Shown here: positions 17,362-25,169 of the stretch, piece by piece
How the letters are laid out: each line of letters starts with the position of its first letter
Position numbering within the stretch: the first letter of the stretch is position 1
DNA from: Lutibacter sp.
GTDB taxonomy: Bacteria; Bacteroidota; Bacteroidia; Flavobacteriales; Flavobacteriaceae
Assembly: GCF_021647475.1 (NCBI RefSeq)
Contig: NZ_JAKIUR010000006.1
Span: 24,749 to 88,748 of the forward strand
Length of the DNA stretch: 64,000 nucleotides
Direction: 5' to 3'
Notes under the pieces: generated by a model
What the model was told of the DNA's origin: nothing
Databases searched by the model: none
What the model saw: the letters and a program-made list of their open reading frames with translations, nothing else
Translations under genes and position numbers: made by a program

Positions 17362-17393
17362 AAAAAAAAGCCCTTCGTAAAAAGGGCTTTTTA
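17362..17393 (-). terminator. Hairpin terminator or attenuator after susD
   Basis: The sequence AAAAAGCCC, a short loop, then GGGCTTTTT forms a GC-capped hairpin flanked by A and T runs. On the minus strand it directly follows susD (stop at 17410) and precedes the CRTAC1 gene (start 17337). It should end most susCD transcripts and let a fraction continue, a common way to keep susCD expression above that of downstream genes. Confidence 0.75.
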
Positions 17394-17409
17394 AACTTAA
17401 TTTTAATTA

Positions 17410-18978
17410 TTAATATCCGGGATTTTGAGTTAAATTAGGATTAGATAATAATGCAGTAGATGGTATTGGGAATAATGCTCTATAAGCATCATCAGCATCT
17501 TTTAATCCCCAAGCATCAGCAAATTTACCAAATCGAATTAAATCATTTCTTCTCCAAAATTCTTTGTACAATTCTCTACCTCTTTCATCTAACATGGTTT
17601 GCTCTGTTACAGCAGCAAGTGGAGTTGCAGAACGAATAGTTCTAAGATTATTAACCATATCTAAAGCAGTTTCTGAAGAAGTACCACCACGCATAATAGC
17701 TTCGGCTTTCATTAAATAAGCATCAGCATATCTAAAGAATATTTCAAAATTAGTAAAAGCACCATCTTCAGGATGGTATTTAATTACTCTTATACCAGTT
17801 CTTTCATTATTACCAATTAATCCAGGGAAATCTTTAGTAAATACTAAATCATTACCAGCACGGTCTTTTAATTTAGCACCAGTTGCATCATATTGTTGAC
17901 CTACTAAGAAACCAAATCCAATACCATAATGTGATCCGTCAGTTGGAACAAAGCCACGTCTTTCTTCTTGACCATTTCCAGGTTCATTAGAAGTAGCACT
18001 ACCTTCAAATTTATCATAGAAATCGGCTAAAGTTGAGAAACCATTCCAACCTCCACCTTCATTGTCAGGAACACCTTGGTTATAATGTAAACCATCCCAA
18101 ATTCTATTACCAGTTCCTGTAACTGCCCACCAAATAGTTTCAGAATTGGCTAATTTTGGACCACCATTATCTTTATCTCCTCTAAAAATATCAAAATAAT
18201 TAGACATTAAACTATAACCGTCAGCGGTAATAGCATCTACATATTGAATTACTTTATTCATATCACCAGCGTCTGCAGTGGCATTTCCTGAATAAATATT
18301 TTTATTTAAATAAATTTTAGCTAATAAAAAGTTAGCAGCTGCTTTGGAAGCCCTTTGGTTTCCTCCATTTGGTCCTTGAGTAGCTAAATCAGGTAGTGCT
18401 TCTGTTAAATCTTTAATCATAAAATCTACAGCTTCGACTCTAGTCATTACTGTTGGATTTACCTCTGGACCTTCGTCTGGAGTTCTAAAAGGAACTTGAC
18501 CATACATGTCATTTACCCAAAACATAGCAAAAGCTCTTAAAAATTTAGCTTGTGCAACAACTGGAGCACTAGCAGAACTTCTATCATCTATGATTAAACC
18601 AGCGTTAAAAATAGTTTGATTTAAACCATTCCAAGTATCTTTAACTTGAGAGTGAATTGGTGACCAAGTATGGGCATGTAAAGTTCTCCAAACTCCATTA
18701 TCACCCCAATCCGTACCTCTTGTAGGTACAACAAATTCATCAGTAGTTACTTCATTTAAGGCAAATAAGTTTGCTTGATTTCCAATTTGACCGTAAAGAC
18801 CGTTATATAAGTCGTCTAAGGAGGATTCAGGGTTGGTAACTCCTGTAAACCCGCCTGTTGAACTGTCTGCAAATACAGAATCTGTTTGTTTAATTTTTAG
18901 ATCAGTACAAGATACAGCAGTTAACACCGCAGCGATTACTACGAATGAAAAGTGTATTTTTAATTTATGTATTTTCAT
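17410..18978 (-). CDS. susD: SusD/RagB family nutrient-binding outer-membrane lipoprotein
   Basis: 522 residues with lipobox VSC (Cys24). SusD-like features include the N-terminal TDL region, NLFALNEVTTDEF, AQAKFLRAFAMFWVNDMYGQVPF (TPR helix of the family), the middle NFLLAKIYLNKNIY, RYADAYLMKAEAIMRGG and the C-terminal RGRELYKEFWRRNDLIRFGKF, with the final FPIPS...NPNLTQNPGY typical of the family. The protein caps the SusC barrel and binds the glycan or oligosaccharide at the surface. It is 11 bp downstream of susC. The nearby phosphorylases suggest a small alpha-glucoside ligand such as sucrose, by context only. Confidence 0.95.
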   Translation of the reverse strand: MKIHKLKIHFSFVVIAAVLTAVSCTDLKIKQTDSVFADSSTGGFTGVTNPESSLDDLYNGLYGQIGNQANLFALNEVTTDEFVVPTRGTDWGDNGVWRTLHAHTWSPIHSQVKDTWNGLNQTIFNAGLIIDDRSSASAPVVAQAKFLRAFAMFWVNDMYGQVPFRTPDEGPEVNPTVMTRVEAVDFMIKDLTEALPDLATQGPNGGNQRASKAAANFLLAKIYLNKNIYSGNATADAGDMNKVIQYVDAITADGYSLMSNYFDIFRGDKDNGGPKLANSETIWWAVTGTGNRIWDGLHYNQGVPDNEGGGWNGFSTLADFYDKFEGSATSNEPGNGQEERRGFVPTDGSHYGIGFGFLVGQQYDATGAKLKDRAGNDLVFTKDFPGLIGNNERTGIRVIKYHPEDGAFTNFEIFFRYADAYLMKAEAIMRGGTSSETALDMVNNLRTIRSATPLAAVTEQTMLDERGRELYKEFWRRNDLIRFGKFADAWGLKDADDAYRALFPIPSTALLSNPNLTQNPGY

Positions 18979-18989
18979 AATTTATATTT

Positions 18990-21900
18990 TTAAAATGATA
19001 CAATTAAACCAAAAGTAAATGTTCTAGGAGTAGGGTATGAGGTATAATCTACACCTAATGAAGGAACATTATTTAATGTGTTAGAAGTGTTTACTTCAGG
19101 ATCTAAACCACTATAAGGTGTAATAACAAATAAGTTTTGACCAGTTACTGACAATCTAACAGATTTTAAAGCACTTGATTCTTTTAATTTAAAGTTATAA
19201 CCAATGGTTAAATTTTGTAGCCTTAAGAAATCACCACTTTCTAAAAATCTTGTAGAAACATCAGGAGCATTATTACTAGCTTCACCACTTGTTAAAACAT
19301 TATAAGTAACATTTCTAGCATTTCCAATACTACCCGCAGTAAAGAAGGCATTTGCGGTATTGTTATAAATATATCCACCATATTGTCCTGTTAAAGAAAC
19401 TGATGCATCCCAATTTTTATATTTAAAGGAGGAAGATATACCTAAATTAATATCAGGTAAAGCACTTTTGCCTACAAATTTTTGAACATCCCCAATTTGT
19501 TGACCGTTTGCGTCATATCCTTGGAAATCTCTTAAATAAAATGAGAATAATGGTTGACCTTCAGCTAACAATTGAGCATAAGCACCAGATAATCCTTGCC
19601 CAAATATTTGACCAAAGGGTATTTGTCCATCAAAATTCTTAACCATATTATCATTATAAGCAATATTAAAACCAACATTCCAGGTAATATCATCTTGTTG
19701 AATTACATCATAATTTAAGGATAATTCTACTCCTTGATTTATAATATCTGCATTAACATTGGTAAAAAAGAAAGGTTGAGGTGAAGGTTGAGCGGCTTCA
19801 TTTTGTAATAAAAAATTATTAGTATCTTTATAATAATAATCAATAGTACCGTTTAAACGATCGTTATTAAAACCAAAGTCAACACCAATATTTATTTGAT
19901 CTGTTTGCTCCCATTTTAAATCTGGATTAGCAAATGCAACGGTGTTTGTTCCTGGAGGATTTATGTTCCCGCCATTATCAATACTAATACCACCAAATCT
20001 TTCTCTACGGATAAAGTTACCATATCCTACACCATCTTGGTTACCAGTAATACCCCAACCTAAACGTAATTTCAAAGTAGAAATATTATCTGAAATAAAA
20101 TCTTCATCTGATATATTCCAAGCGAATGCTGCAGATGGGAAATAACCATATTGATTGTTTCCTCCAAATTTTGAAGAACCATCAGCCCTTAATGTTGCAG
20201 TAAATAAATATTTATCTTTAATAGAATAATTTACTCTTCCAAAGAAAGATTGTAATTCATCTGTATTTTTATAGGTGTCAGCAGCAATTGCATTAACATT
20301 TAAACCGCTTGGAGCAGCCATATTATCTGTTGTAACAGTTGGGAATAACCGTGTAATAAATAATCCATCAGTGTCATATCCAAATTGCTGGAAGCTTCCT
20401 GTTATACTATTTCGAATGGCGTCAGAAGAAGAACTTAAGTCAGAAACCATATCATCAAGATTGTTAGTTCCAAATCCCCAACCAGAAATATTTGTTCCTT
20501 TGCTATTAAATTCTTGATATGAATAACCTACTAAAGCTGTTAGTTTTGAGTTTGCGAATTCTTTTTTGTAATTTAAAGTGGCTTCCATTAATTGATTATT
20601 TAAATCAACATCATTGATTGATCCACGACCATTACCACCAGTACCGTTGGTAAATCCAGTTATTAAACCTGAAACGGCAGAACCTCTAGTAGAAAGTGAA
20701 TTGTCATTACCCAAAGTTACTTTAGCATTTAAATCATCCGTAATAGCGTAGATAACAGAAAAATTAGCTAACACCCTATTGGTTTCTGTTTTACTTTGAA
20801 TCCAAGCTAACATTTGAGAAGGACTTAAATTTGACCCACCAGGATTAAAATCAAGATGAGTAGGCCAAGTTGGGTTTGCAGCATAGGCAGCACCTAATAA
20901 ATCGCCTTGAAAACCTGCGTTATCACTAATCCCAGGAGCTTCATTGTTTACTTTTGAAACCGTCAATTGTAAGTTTAATTTTAATTTATCTTTAAATAGA
21001 CGATGGTTTATATTTAATCTTCCTGTAAGCCTTTCTAAATTAGATTTTTCAAGAACACCTTGAATATTGCCATAACCAACAGATGCTCTTAAAGCACCAT
21101 TTTTATAGCTTTTAGAGTAGGATAAGTTTTGATCTGTTGATACAGCGTTTCGTGTTACTACATCTTGCCAATCGGTATAATGATTTTCCGGATTGGTGTC
21201 AACTAATTGCCACAAAGGAGTATCACTAAAATCTTGAGCGGAAGCATCTCCACCAAATTGTGTAACTGCTGCTAAAAAATCAGGGCCATTTAATAAGTCG
21301 TAACTATTAGCTGCTGTTGCAAAACTAAGATTAGATGAAAATTCAAATTGATTTCCAATTTTCCCTTTACCATCTTTAGTAGTAATAATGATAACTCCAT
21401 TTGCACCTCTAGAACCATAAATAGCAGTTGCAGAAGCATCCTTTAAAATACTGATACTTTTAATATCATTAGGGTTTAAAAAATCAAGCGGATTTTTAGC
21501 TGCACTACTACCAAAACCTATATCTGCACCTCTAGCGGAAGATCCACCTCCTGGTAATGGTACACCATCAACTACAAAAAGAGGATTGTTATTAGACCTA
21601 ACAGAAGATGTACCACGAATTCTGATATTAATACCAGCACCTGGTTCACCACTTGACTGAGTTACTTGCACCCCGGCAGACTTTCCTTGAAGCAATTGTT
21701 CAGGAGAAACCATTGATCCCTTGTTGAAGTCTTTAGCACTAACGGCATCAACCGCACCAGTAGCATCTTTTTTAGTAGTGCTACCATAACCAATAATTAC
21801 AACTTCTTGTAAAGATTGTGAATCAGGTTGAAGTACTACGTTAATAGTAGCTTGACCTGTGTATTTAATTTCTTGCGTTTTAAAGCTTAAATAGCTAAAA

Positions 21901-22112
21901 ACAAGAATAGCGTCAGAACTGATATTATCAATGGTGTATTTACCATCAAAATCAGTTGTTGCACCTTGTGTTGTGCCTTTTACGGATACATTTACTCCTG
22001 GTAGCGGACCATTGGCTTCTGAAACTATACCAGTAACAGATTGAGCCATCATAACACTTCCAGAAAGTATAAATACTAAAAATAATAATTTTTTAAGTAC
22101 CATATTTTTCAT
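18990..22112 (-). CDS. susC: SusC/RagA family TonB-dependent outer-membrane transporter
   Basis: 1040 residues. Signal peptide to about residue 24 (VMMAQS); a carboxypeptidase-regulatory-like domain at about 25-95 (GIVSEANGPLPGVNVSVKGT, TDFDGKYTI); a TonB-box region VVIIGYGSTTKKDATGAV; a plug with the SusC signature (GKSAGVQVTQSSGEPGAG, IRIRGTSSVRSNNNPLFVVDG, DPLDFLNPNDIKSI-like, SATAIYGSRGANGVIIITTK); then a 22-strand barrel ending TFTFGLIVSF with a C-terminal Phe. Length is normal. An alternative start is Met4. It imports ligand captured by SusD using TonB energy; the tonB-family genes at 46-48 kb are possible partners. A -7 box and operator-like palindromes lie upstream. Confidence 0.97.
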   Translation of the reverse strand: MKNMVLKKLLFLVFILSGSVMMAQSVTGIVSEANGPLPGVNVSVKGTTQGATTDFDGKYTIDNISSDAILVFSYLSFKTQEIKYTGQATINVVLQPDSQSLQEVVIIGYGSTTKKDATGAVDAVSAKDFNKGSMVSPEQLLQGKSAGVQVTQSSGEPGAGINIRIRGTSSVRSNNNPLFVVDGVPLPGGGSSARGADIGFGSSAAKNPLDFLNPNDIKSISILKDASATAIYGSRGANGVIIITTKDGKGKIGNQFEFSSNLSFATAANSYDLLNGPDFLAAVTQFGGDASAQDFSDTPLWQLVDTNPENHYTDWQDVVTRNAVSTDQNLSYSKSYKNGALRASVGYGNIQGVLEKSNLERLTGRLNINHRLFKDKLKLNLQLTVSKVNNEAPGISDNAGFQGDLLGAAYAANPTWPTHLDFNPGGSNLSPSQMLAWIQSKTETNRVLANFSVIYAITDDLNAKVTLGNDNSLSTRGSAVSGLITGFTNGTGGNGRGSINDVDLNNQLMEATLNYKKEFANSKLTALVGYSYQEFNSKGTNISGWGFGTNNLDDMVSDLSSSSDAIRNSITGSFQQFGYDTDGLFITRLFPTVTTDNMAAPSGLNVNAIAADTYKNTDELQSFFGRVNYSIKDKYLFTATLRADGSSKFGGNNQYGYFPSAAFAWNISDEDFISDNISTLKLRLGWGITGNQDGVGYGNFIRRERFGGISIDNGGNINPPGTNTVAFANPDLKWEQTDQINIGVDFGFNNDRLNGTIDYYYKDTNNFLLQNEAAQPSPQPFFFTNVNADIINQGVELSLNYDVIQQDDITWNVGFNIAYNDNMVKNFDGQIPFGQIFGQGLSGAYAQLLAEGQPLFSFYLRDFQGYDANGQQIGDVQKFVGKSALPDINLGISSSFKYKNWDASVSLTGQYGGYIYNNTANAFFTAGSIGNARNVTYNVLTSGEASNNAPDVSTRFLESGDFLRLQNLTIGYNFKLKESSALKSVRLSVTGQNLFVITPYSGLDPEVNTSNTLNNVPSLGVDYTSYPTPRTFTFGLIVSF

Positions 22113-22199
22113 GTTTTAAAATTTAGTAAAATATTAAATTTGGTTAACGTTTTTACATAAAAAAACAATTATTAATAAGTGTTTCTTATATGTTAAGAA

Positions 22200-22207
22200 C
22201 AAATGTA
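22200..22207 (-). promoter_or_regulatory. Bacteroidota -7 promoter element for susC
   Basis: Read on the minus strand this is TACATTTG, a full match to the Bacteroidota -7 consensus TAnnTTTG, 88 bp upstream of the susC ATG. No clear -33 TTG is present; the -33 region overlaps the palindrome AAAACGTTTT at 22229-22238. Confidence 0.6.
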
Positions 22208-22228
22208 TGTAAATATATAAAAAAAACT

Positions 22229-22238
22229 AAAACGTTTT
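22229..22238. promoter_or_regulatory. AAAACGTTTT palindrome overlapping susC -33 region
   Basis: A perfect 10-bp palindrome centred on CG, of the shape used by LacI-family operators, placed where RNA polymerase would contact the -33 region of the susC promoter. It is short and AT-rich, so chance occurrence is possible. Confidence 0.35.
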
Positions 22239-22354
22239 CTTAATTATTAATAAAAAGTTAATGGTATGTTAATAAACTATAAATTTATTTAACGCTTCAC
22301 ATTGTAAATGCACTGAATATAAGATAGTTAAGTGATTTTTTTAATTTGTTTAAA

Positions 22355-22374
22355 TTACGAAATCGGTTTCGTAA
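22355..22374. promoter_or_regulatory. LacI-type operator-like palindrome upstream of susC
   Basis: TTACGAAATCGGTTTCGTAA is a 20-bp near-perfect palindrome (18 of 20 symmetric) with core CGAAATCGGTTTCG at 22358-22371. The same core pattern, CGAAAnCGnTTTCG, recurs at 24980-24993 ahead of the sugar-catabolic operon. LacI-family sites are typically CG-centred palindromes of this length. Confidence 0.55.
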
Positions 22375-22408
22375 ATAAACATATTAAGAAGACCAAATTA
22401 AGTATTAA

Positions 22409-22614
22409 TAACCTGAGTTCGATGTAAGAAAATAAATACTGGGTTGAAAATCAACAAGCTACGTAATTTCGATGAATGAAGCAAAGCGAAATGAGGAAGC
22501 AATCTCATTTTTATGAAAAGATTACTTCAAATTATGGCACTACATTTATAATTTTCGTAATGACATTTTGATTTTCAGTTATTTAAAGTAAATCCTTAGG
22601 TCGAACTCAGGTTA
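22409..22614. repeat. Short dispersed inverted-repeat element (MITE-like), copy 1
   Basis: Bounded by perfect 14-bp terminal inverted repeats, TAACCTGAGTTCGA at 22409-22422 and its complement at 22601-22614. The interior (22440-22580) carries AGGAAGCAATCTC and ATTACTTC arms and is clearly similar to 62814-62957 near the end of the hydrogenase locus. No coding potential. This accounts for much of the 750-bp gene-free stretch 22113-22863. Confidence 0.75.
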
Positions 22615-22713
22615 ATAGGGTTAATTTTTAAAATAATAATAATTGGAAAATCATTTTATAAATTGCAACTAATAATTAAATTTATTGATTGTCCGTAATT
22701 AATCATAAAATGT

Positions 22714-22821
22714 TCGTCACCCTGAACTTGTTTCAGGGTCTAATCAATATAAATCGGTGATTAGTAAAAACTATGAGATACTGAAACAAGCCCGCCTGTT
22801 GCTGGCAGGTTCAGCATGACG
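22714..22821. repeat. Dispersed palindromic repeat with nested GC-rich mini-palindrome
   Basis: CGTCACCCTGAACTTG followed by TTTCAG (22715-22736) pairs with CTGAAACAAG (22781-22790) and GTTCAGCATGACG (22809-22821). The right arm is interrupted by about 18 bp (CCCGCCTGTTGCTGGCAG), itself a small GC palindrome. It resembles REP-like repeats widespread in flavobacterial genomes. Non-coding. Confidence 0.65.
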
Positions 22822-22863
22822 TTGTTCTTTATTATTACTAATTATGGATAATCAAGTTCAATT

Positions 22864-23556
22864 TTAATCGTCTGGGATAATCAATATAAATCCTTGGGTA
22901 TGAATATTTTCAATTTTAATGGAAGCATCTTTAGCTAAATATTTTCTTAATCGCGTAATAAAAACATTTAAACTTTTTTGATTGAAATAATCATTTTTCC
23001 CCCAAATGGTTTGCAAGATGTCTTTATGTAAACAGATTTGATTTTTATTTTTTAACAAATAAAACAGCAATTCACTTTCTCTGGCAGTTAAATGTCTGCT
23101 TTCGTTATTAAATTTTAATTCGTAAGTTAAAGGAAAGTAATGATATTTGCCTATAACATGATAATCTTGAATTTTATCTTTTTTTTCATTCAAAATACCT
23201 AATAATCGATTTAATCGTATCACTAATTCTTCTTCATCAATTGGTTTTCTAATATAATCGACTGCTCCTAAAGAAAAACCTTTTAATGCATCAATTTTTA
23301 AAGACCTAGCTGTTAAGAAAAGAAAAGGAATGGTTATTTTTTTTTGATTGATTTTTTCTGCAAGCTGAAATCCATCCATCTCAGGCATCATAACATCTAA
23401 TATGCATAAGTCAAATTTATCATTAGATAATTTAGTTAAAGCTTTATTACCACTATTTACCCATTCAATTATAAAGTTATTCATTTTAAGGTATTCCGTA
23501 AGTAAATACCCTAATGAGGTGTCATCCTCTACTAAAAGAAGTTTATATTTTTCCAT
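22864..23556 (-). CDS. OmpR/PhoB-type response regulator
   Basis: 230 residues. The receiver domain (residues 1-120) has the acidic pair DD at 11-12, phospho-acceptor Asp54 in LCILDVMMPEMDGF, Thr in FLFLTAR and Lys in YIRKPID. The C-terminal winged helix (about 135-228) has LTARESELLFYLLKNK and the recognition region SLNVFITRLRKYL, so it binds DNA. It lies 3 bp downstream of the sensor kinase gene and forms a two-component pair with it. The pair sits inside the sugar locus, between susC and the catabolic operon, so those genes are likely targets, though this is inference. Confidence 0.92.
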   Translation of the reverse strand: MEKYKLLLVEDDTSLGYLLTEYLKMNNFIIEWVNSGNKALTKLSNDKFDLCILDVMMPEMDGFQLAEKINQKKITIPFLFLTARSLKIDALKGFSLGAVDYIRKPIDEEELVIRLNRLLGILNEKKDKIQDYHVIGKYHYFPLTYELKFNNESRHLTARESELLFYLLKNKNQICLHKDILQTIWGKNDYFNQKSLNVFITRLRKYLAKDASIKIENIHTQGFILIIPDD

Positions 23557-23559
23557 TTA

Positions 23560-24828
23560 TTAATTAATTAGGGGTAAAATTAGAGTTATTTTGGTTTCTT
23601 GATTCAATTTACTTTTCATCTCAATTTTTCCTTTGTGTAATTTAATAATTTTTTTTACATAATATAAACCTAAACCATATCCTTTTACCGTATATAAATC
23701 TCCAGAAGAAATGCGATAATGTTTTTTGAATATAATTTTTTGATTTTTTTTATCAATTCCAATACCATTATCAAGTATTGTTATGCATAATTTTTTAGAT
23801 TTTATTTCAGAAATTAAATGAATTTTAATAGGTTTTGAATTATACTTTTTAGCATTATCTAACAAATTGTTAATGGCGTTGGTAAGGTGAGTAGGATTAC
23901 ATTTTAATAAGTAAACACCTTCTTTAATTTCAAAATTAAAATCAACGTATTCCATTTTAGAGACCAATTTGAAATCGGAACATAATTTTTGGAGATAAGG
24001 GCGAAAATTAGTTTCTTCTAATTCTAAACTTTTATTTTTTTTATCAAAATTTGCTAACTGTAATACATTTTCTATTTGTTCTTTAAGTCGTTCATTTTCA
24101 TTTTTAATAATATCTAAAAAGGGTTTGCTTTTTTTATCTTCATTTTTCTTAAGCATTTTGGTTGCCAAACCAATTGAAAAAACGGGAGTTTTAAGCTCAT
24201 GAGTTAGATTATTGATAAAATCATTTGTTTTAGTAATAATATTTTGTTGCCAATAAAATGATTTTAAAACCCAAATAACAATAATTATAATGGCTAATAA
24301 AAAAATAAAACTTGGAACAGTAAGTCCGTTAAGTTGAGCTAAAAAATAATTATTAATTTTATTAAAACGAATTTCTAAAATAACATTATTATGCACTAAA
24401 TTTGGTAAATAACCTTTAAGTTGAATTGGGTACTTTATATCTTTTTTATTTTGATTAACAAAGTTTTTGGATGTAATAAATAGCGTGGTGTCTTTCACAA
24501 AAAGTTTATAGGAAAAATCAGTTTTAATTCCATTTTCTAAGAGTTTATAATCTATAAAATCATTTAGAAAATAACTTGCAGCCTCTCTGGTGCTGTCTAA
24601 TTCTGTTTTAAAATAAGTAGCATCATTTGTAATGGCTTTTCCAAGTAAAAAGGTAAGTTTATTATTATAACTTAAATCGGTTTGAACGGTTTGAACAGTT
24701 TTACCCATGTTTTGATTAAAACGAACATTTGCCAAGTTTAAACCAATCCTCAAGTATTGATATTGTGTAATTACTAATCCGATTACTGAAATTATAAAAA
24801 CTAGAACATAAATATTTCTTTTTTTCAA
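23560..24828 (-). CDS. Membrane sensor histidine kinase
   Basis: 422 residues. Transmembrane helices at about 7-22 and 171-190 enclose a periplasmic sensor domain of about 145 residues with no recognised ligand fold. There is no HAMP domain. HisKA box NNLTHELKTP places the phospho-acceptor at His210. The ATPase domain shows the N box (NAINNLLDNAKKYN), G1 box (ILDNGIGID), F-box-like FKKHYR and G2 box GYGLGLYYVKKIIKLHKG. It autophosphorylates and signals to the response regulator encoded next. It is divergent from the MFS/phosphorylase operon, sharing a 341-bp intergenic region. Confidence 0.92.
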   Translation of the reverse strand: MKKRNIYVLVFIISVIGLVITQYQYLRIGLNLANVRFNQNMGKTVQTVQTDLSYNNKLTFLLGKAITNDATYFKTELDSTREAASYFLNDFIDYKLLENGIKTDFSYKLFVKDTTLFITSKNFVNQNKKDIKYPIQLKGYLPNLVHNNVILEIRFNKINNYFLAQLNGLTVPSFIFLLAIIIIVIWVLKSFYWQQNIITKTNDFINNLTHELKTPVFSIGLATKMLKKNEDKKSKPFLDIIKNENERLKEQIENVLQLANFDKKNKSLELEETNFRPYLQKLCSDFKLVSKMEYVDFNFEIKEGVYLLKCNPTHLTNAINNLLDNAKKYNSKPIKIHLISEIKSKKLCITILDNGIGIDKKNQKIIFKKHYRISSGDLYTVKGYGLGLYYVKKIIKLHKGKIEMKSKLNQETKITLILPLIN

Positions 24829-24979
24829 ACTTTTAAATTAAAAGATAAATGCTGTTCAAAGGTAACTAAAGAAATTAGTTTTATAAAAATAAATTGAGAA
24901 TTGCATCGGTTTTAATAATTATAATTTTTTAATGATTATCAAATTCATTTTATTAAATAAGTAACCGATAAAAATCTAT

Positions 24980-24993
24980 CGAAACCGTTTTCG
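24980..24993. promoter_or_regulatory. LacI-type operator-like palindrome in the kinase/MFS intergenic region
   Basis: CGAAACCGTTTTCG matches the pattern CGAAAnCGnTTTCG also found at 22358-22371 upstream of susC. It lies 119 bp upstream of the -7 box of the catabolic operon and 152 bp upstream of the kinase start, so it could act on either. Outside it and the -7 box, the 24829-25169 gap shows nothing else. Confidence 0.5.
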
Positions 24994-25111
24994 GAATAGA
25001 TAATCCCTTTATTTATATGAATAATTTAAAAGTTAGAAGGCATTAAATAAATATAAGATAAAATTAAAAGGAGTTCTATTTTTAAAAGGACTTTAAATTA
25101 GTAATTTTAGT

Positions 25112-25119
25112 TACATTTG
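25112..25119 (+). promoter_or_regulatory. Bacteroidota -7 promoter element for the MFS/GH65/GH13/PfkB operon
   Basis: TACATTTG matches TAnnTTTG and lies 50 bp before the ATG at 25170. No obvious -33 TTG was seen at the right distance. Spacing to the start codon is plausible for a 40-50 nt leader. Confidence 0.55.
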
Positions 25120-25169
25120 TTTTTCAATTGTGTTAAAATAAGCGTTTAATAAATGTCAACTAACTTATT

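Noticed and set aside
22113..22863. Possible CRISPR array or small RNA in the repeat-rich gap
   Set aside because: The repeats are inverted and dispersed, not regularly spaced direct repeats, and there are no cas genes in the window.
24829..25169. LacI-family regulator gene within the sugar locus
   Set aside because: No frame with a LacI HTH or sugar-binding domain exists in the window; only the operator-like sites were seen.
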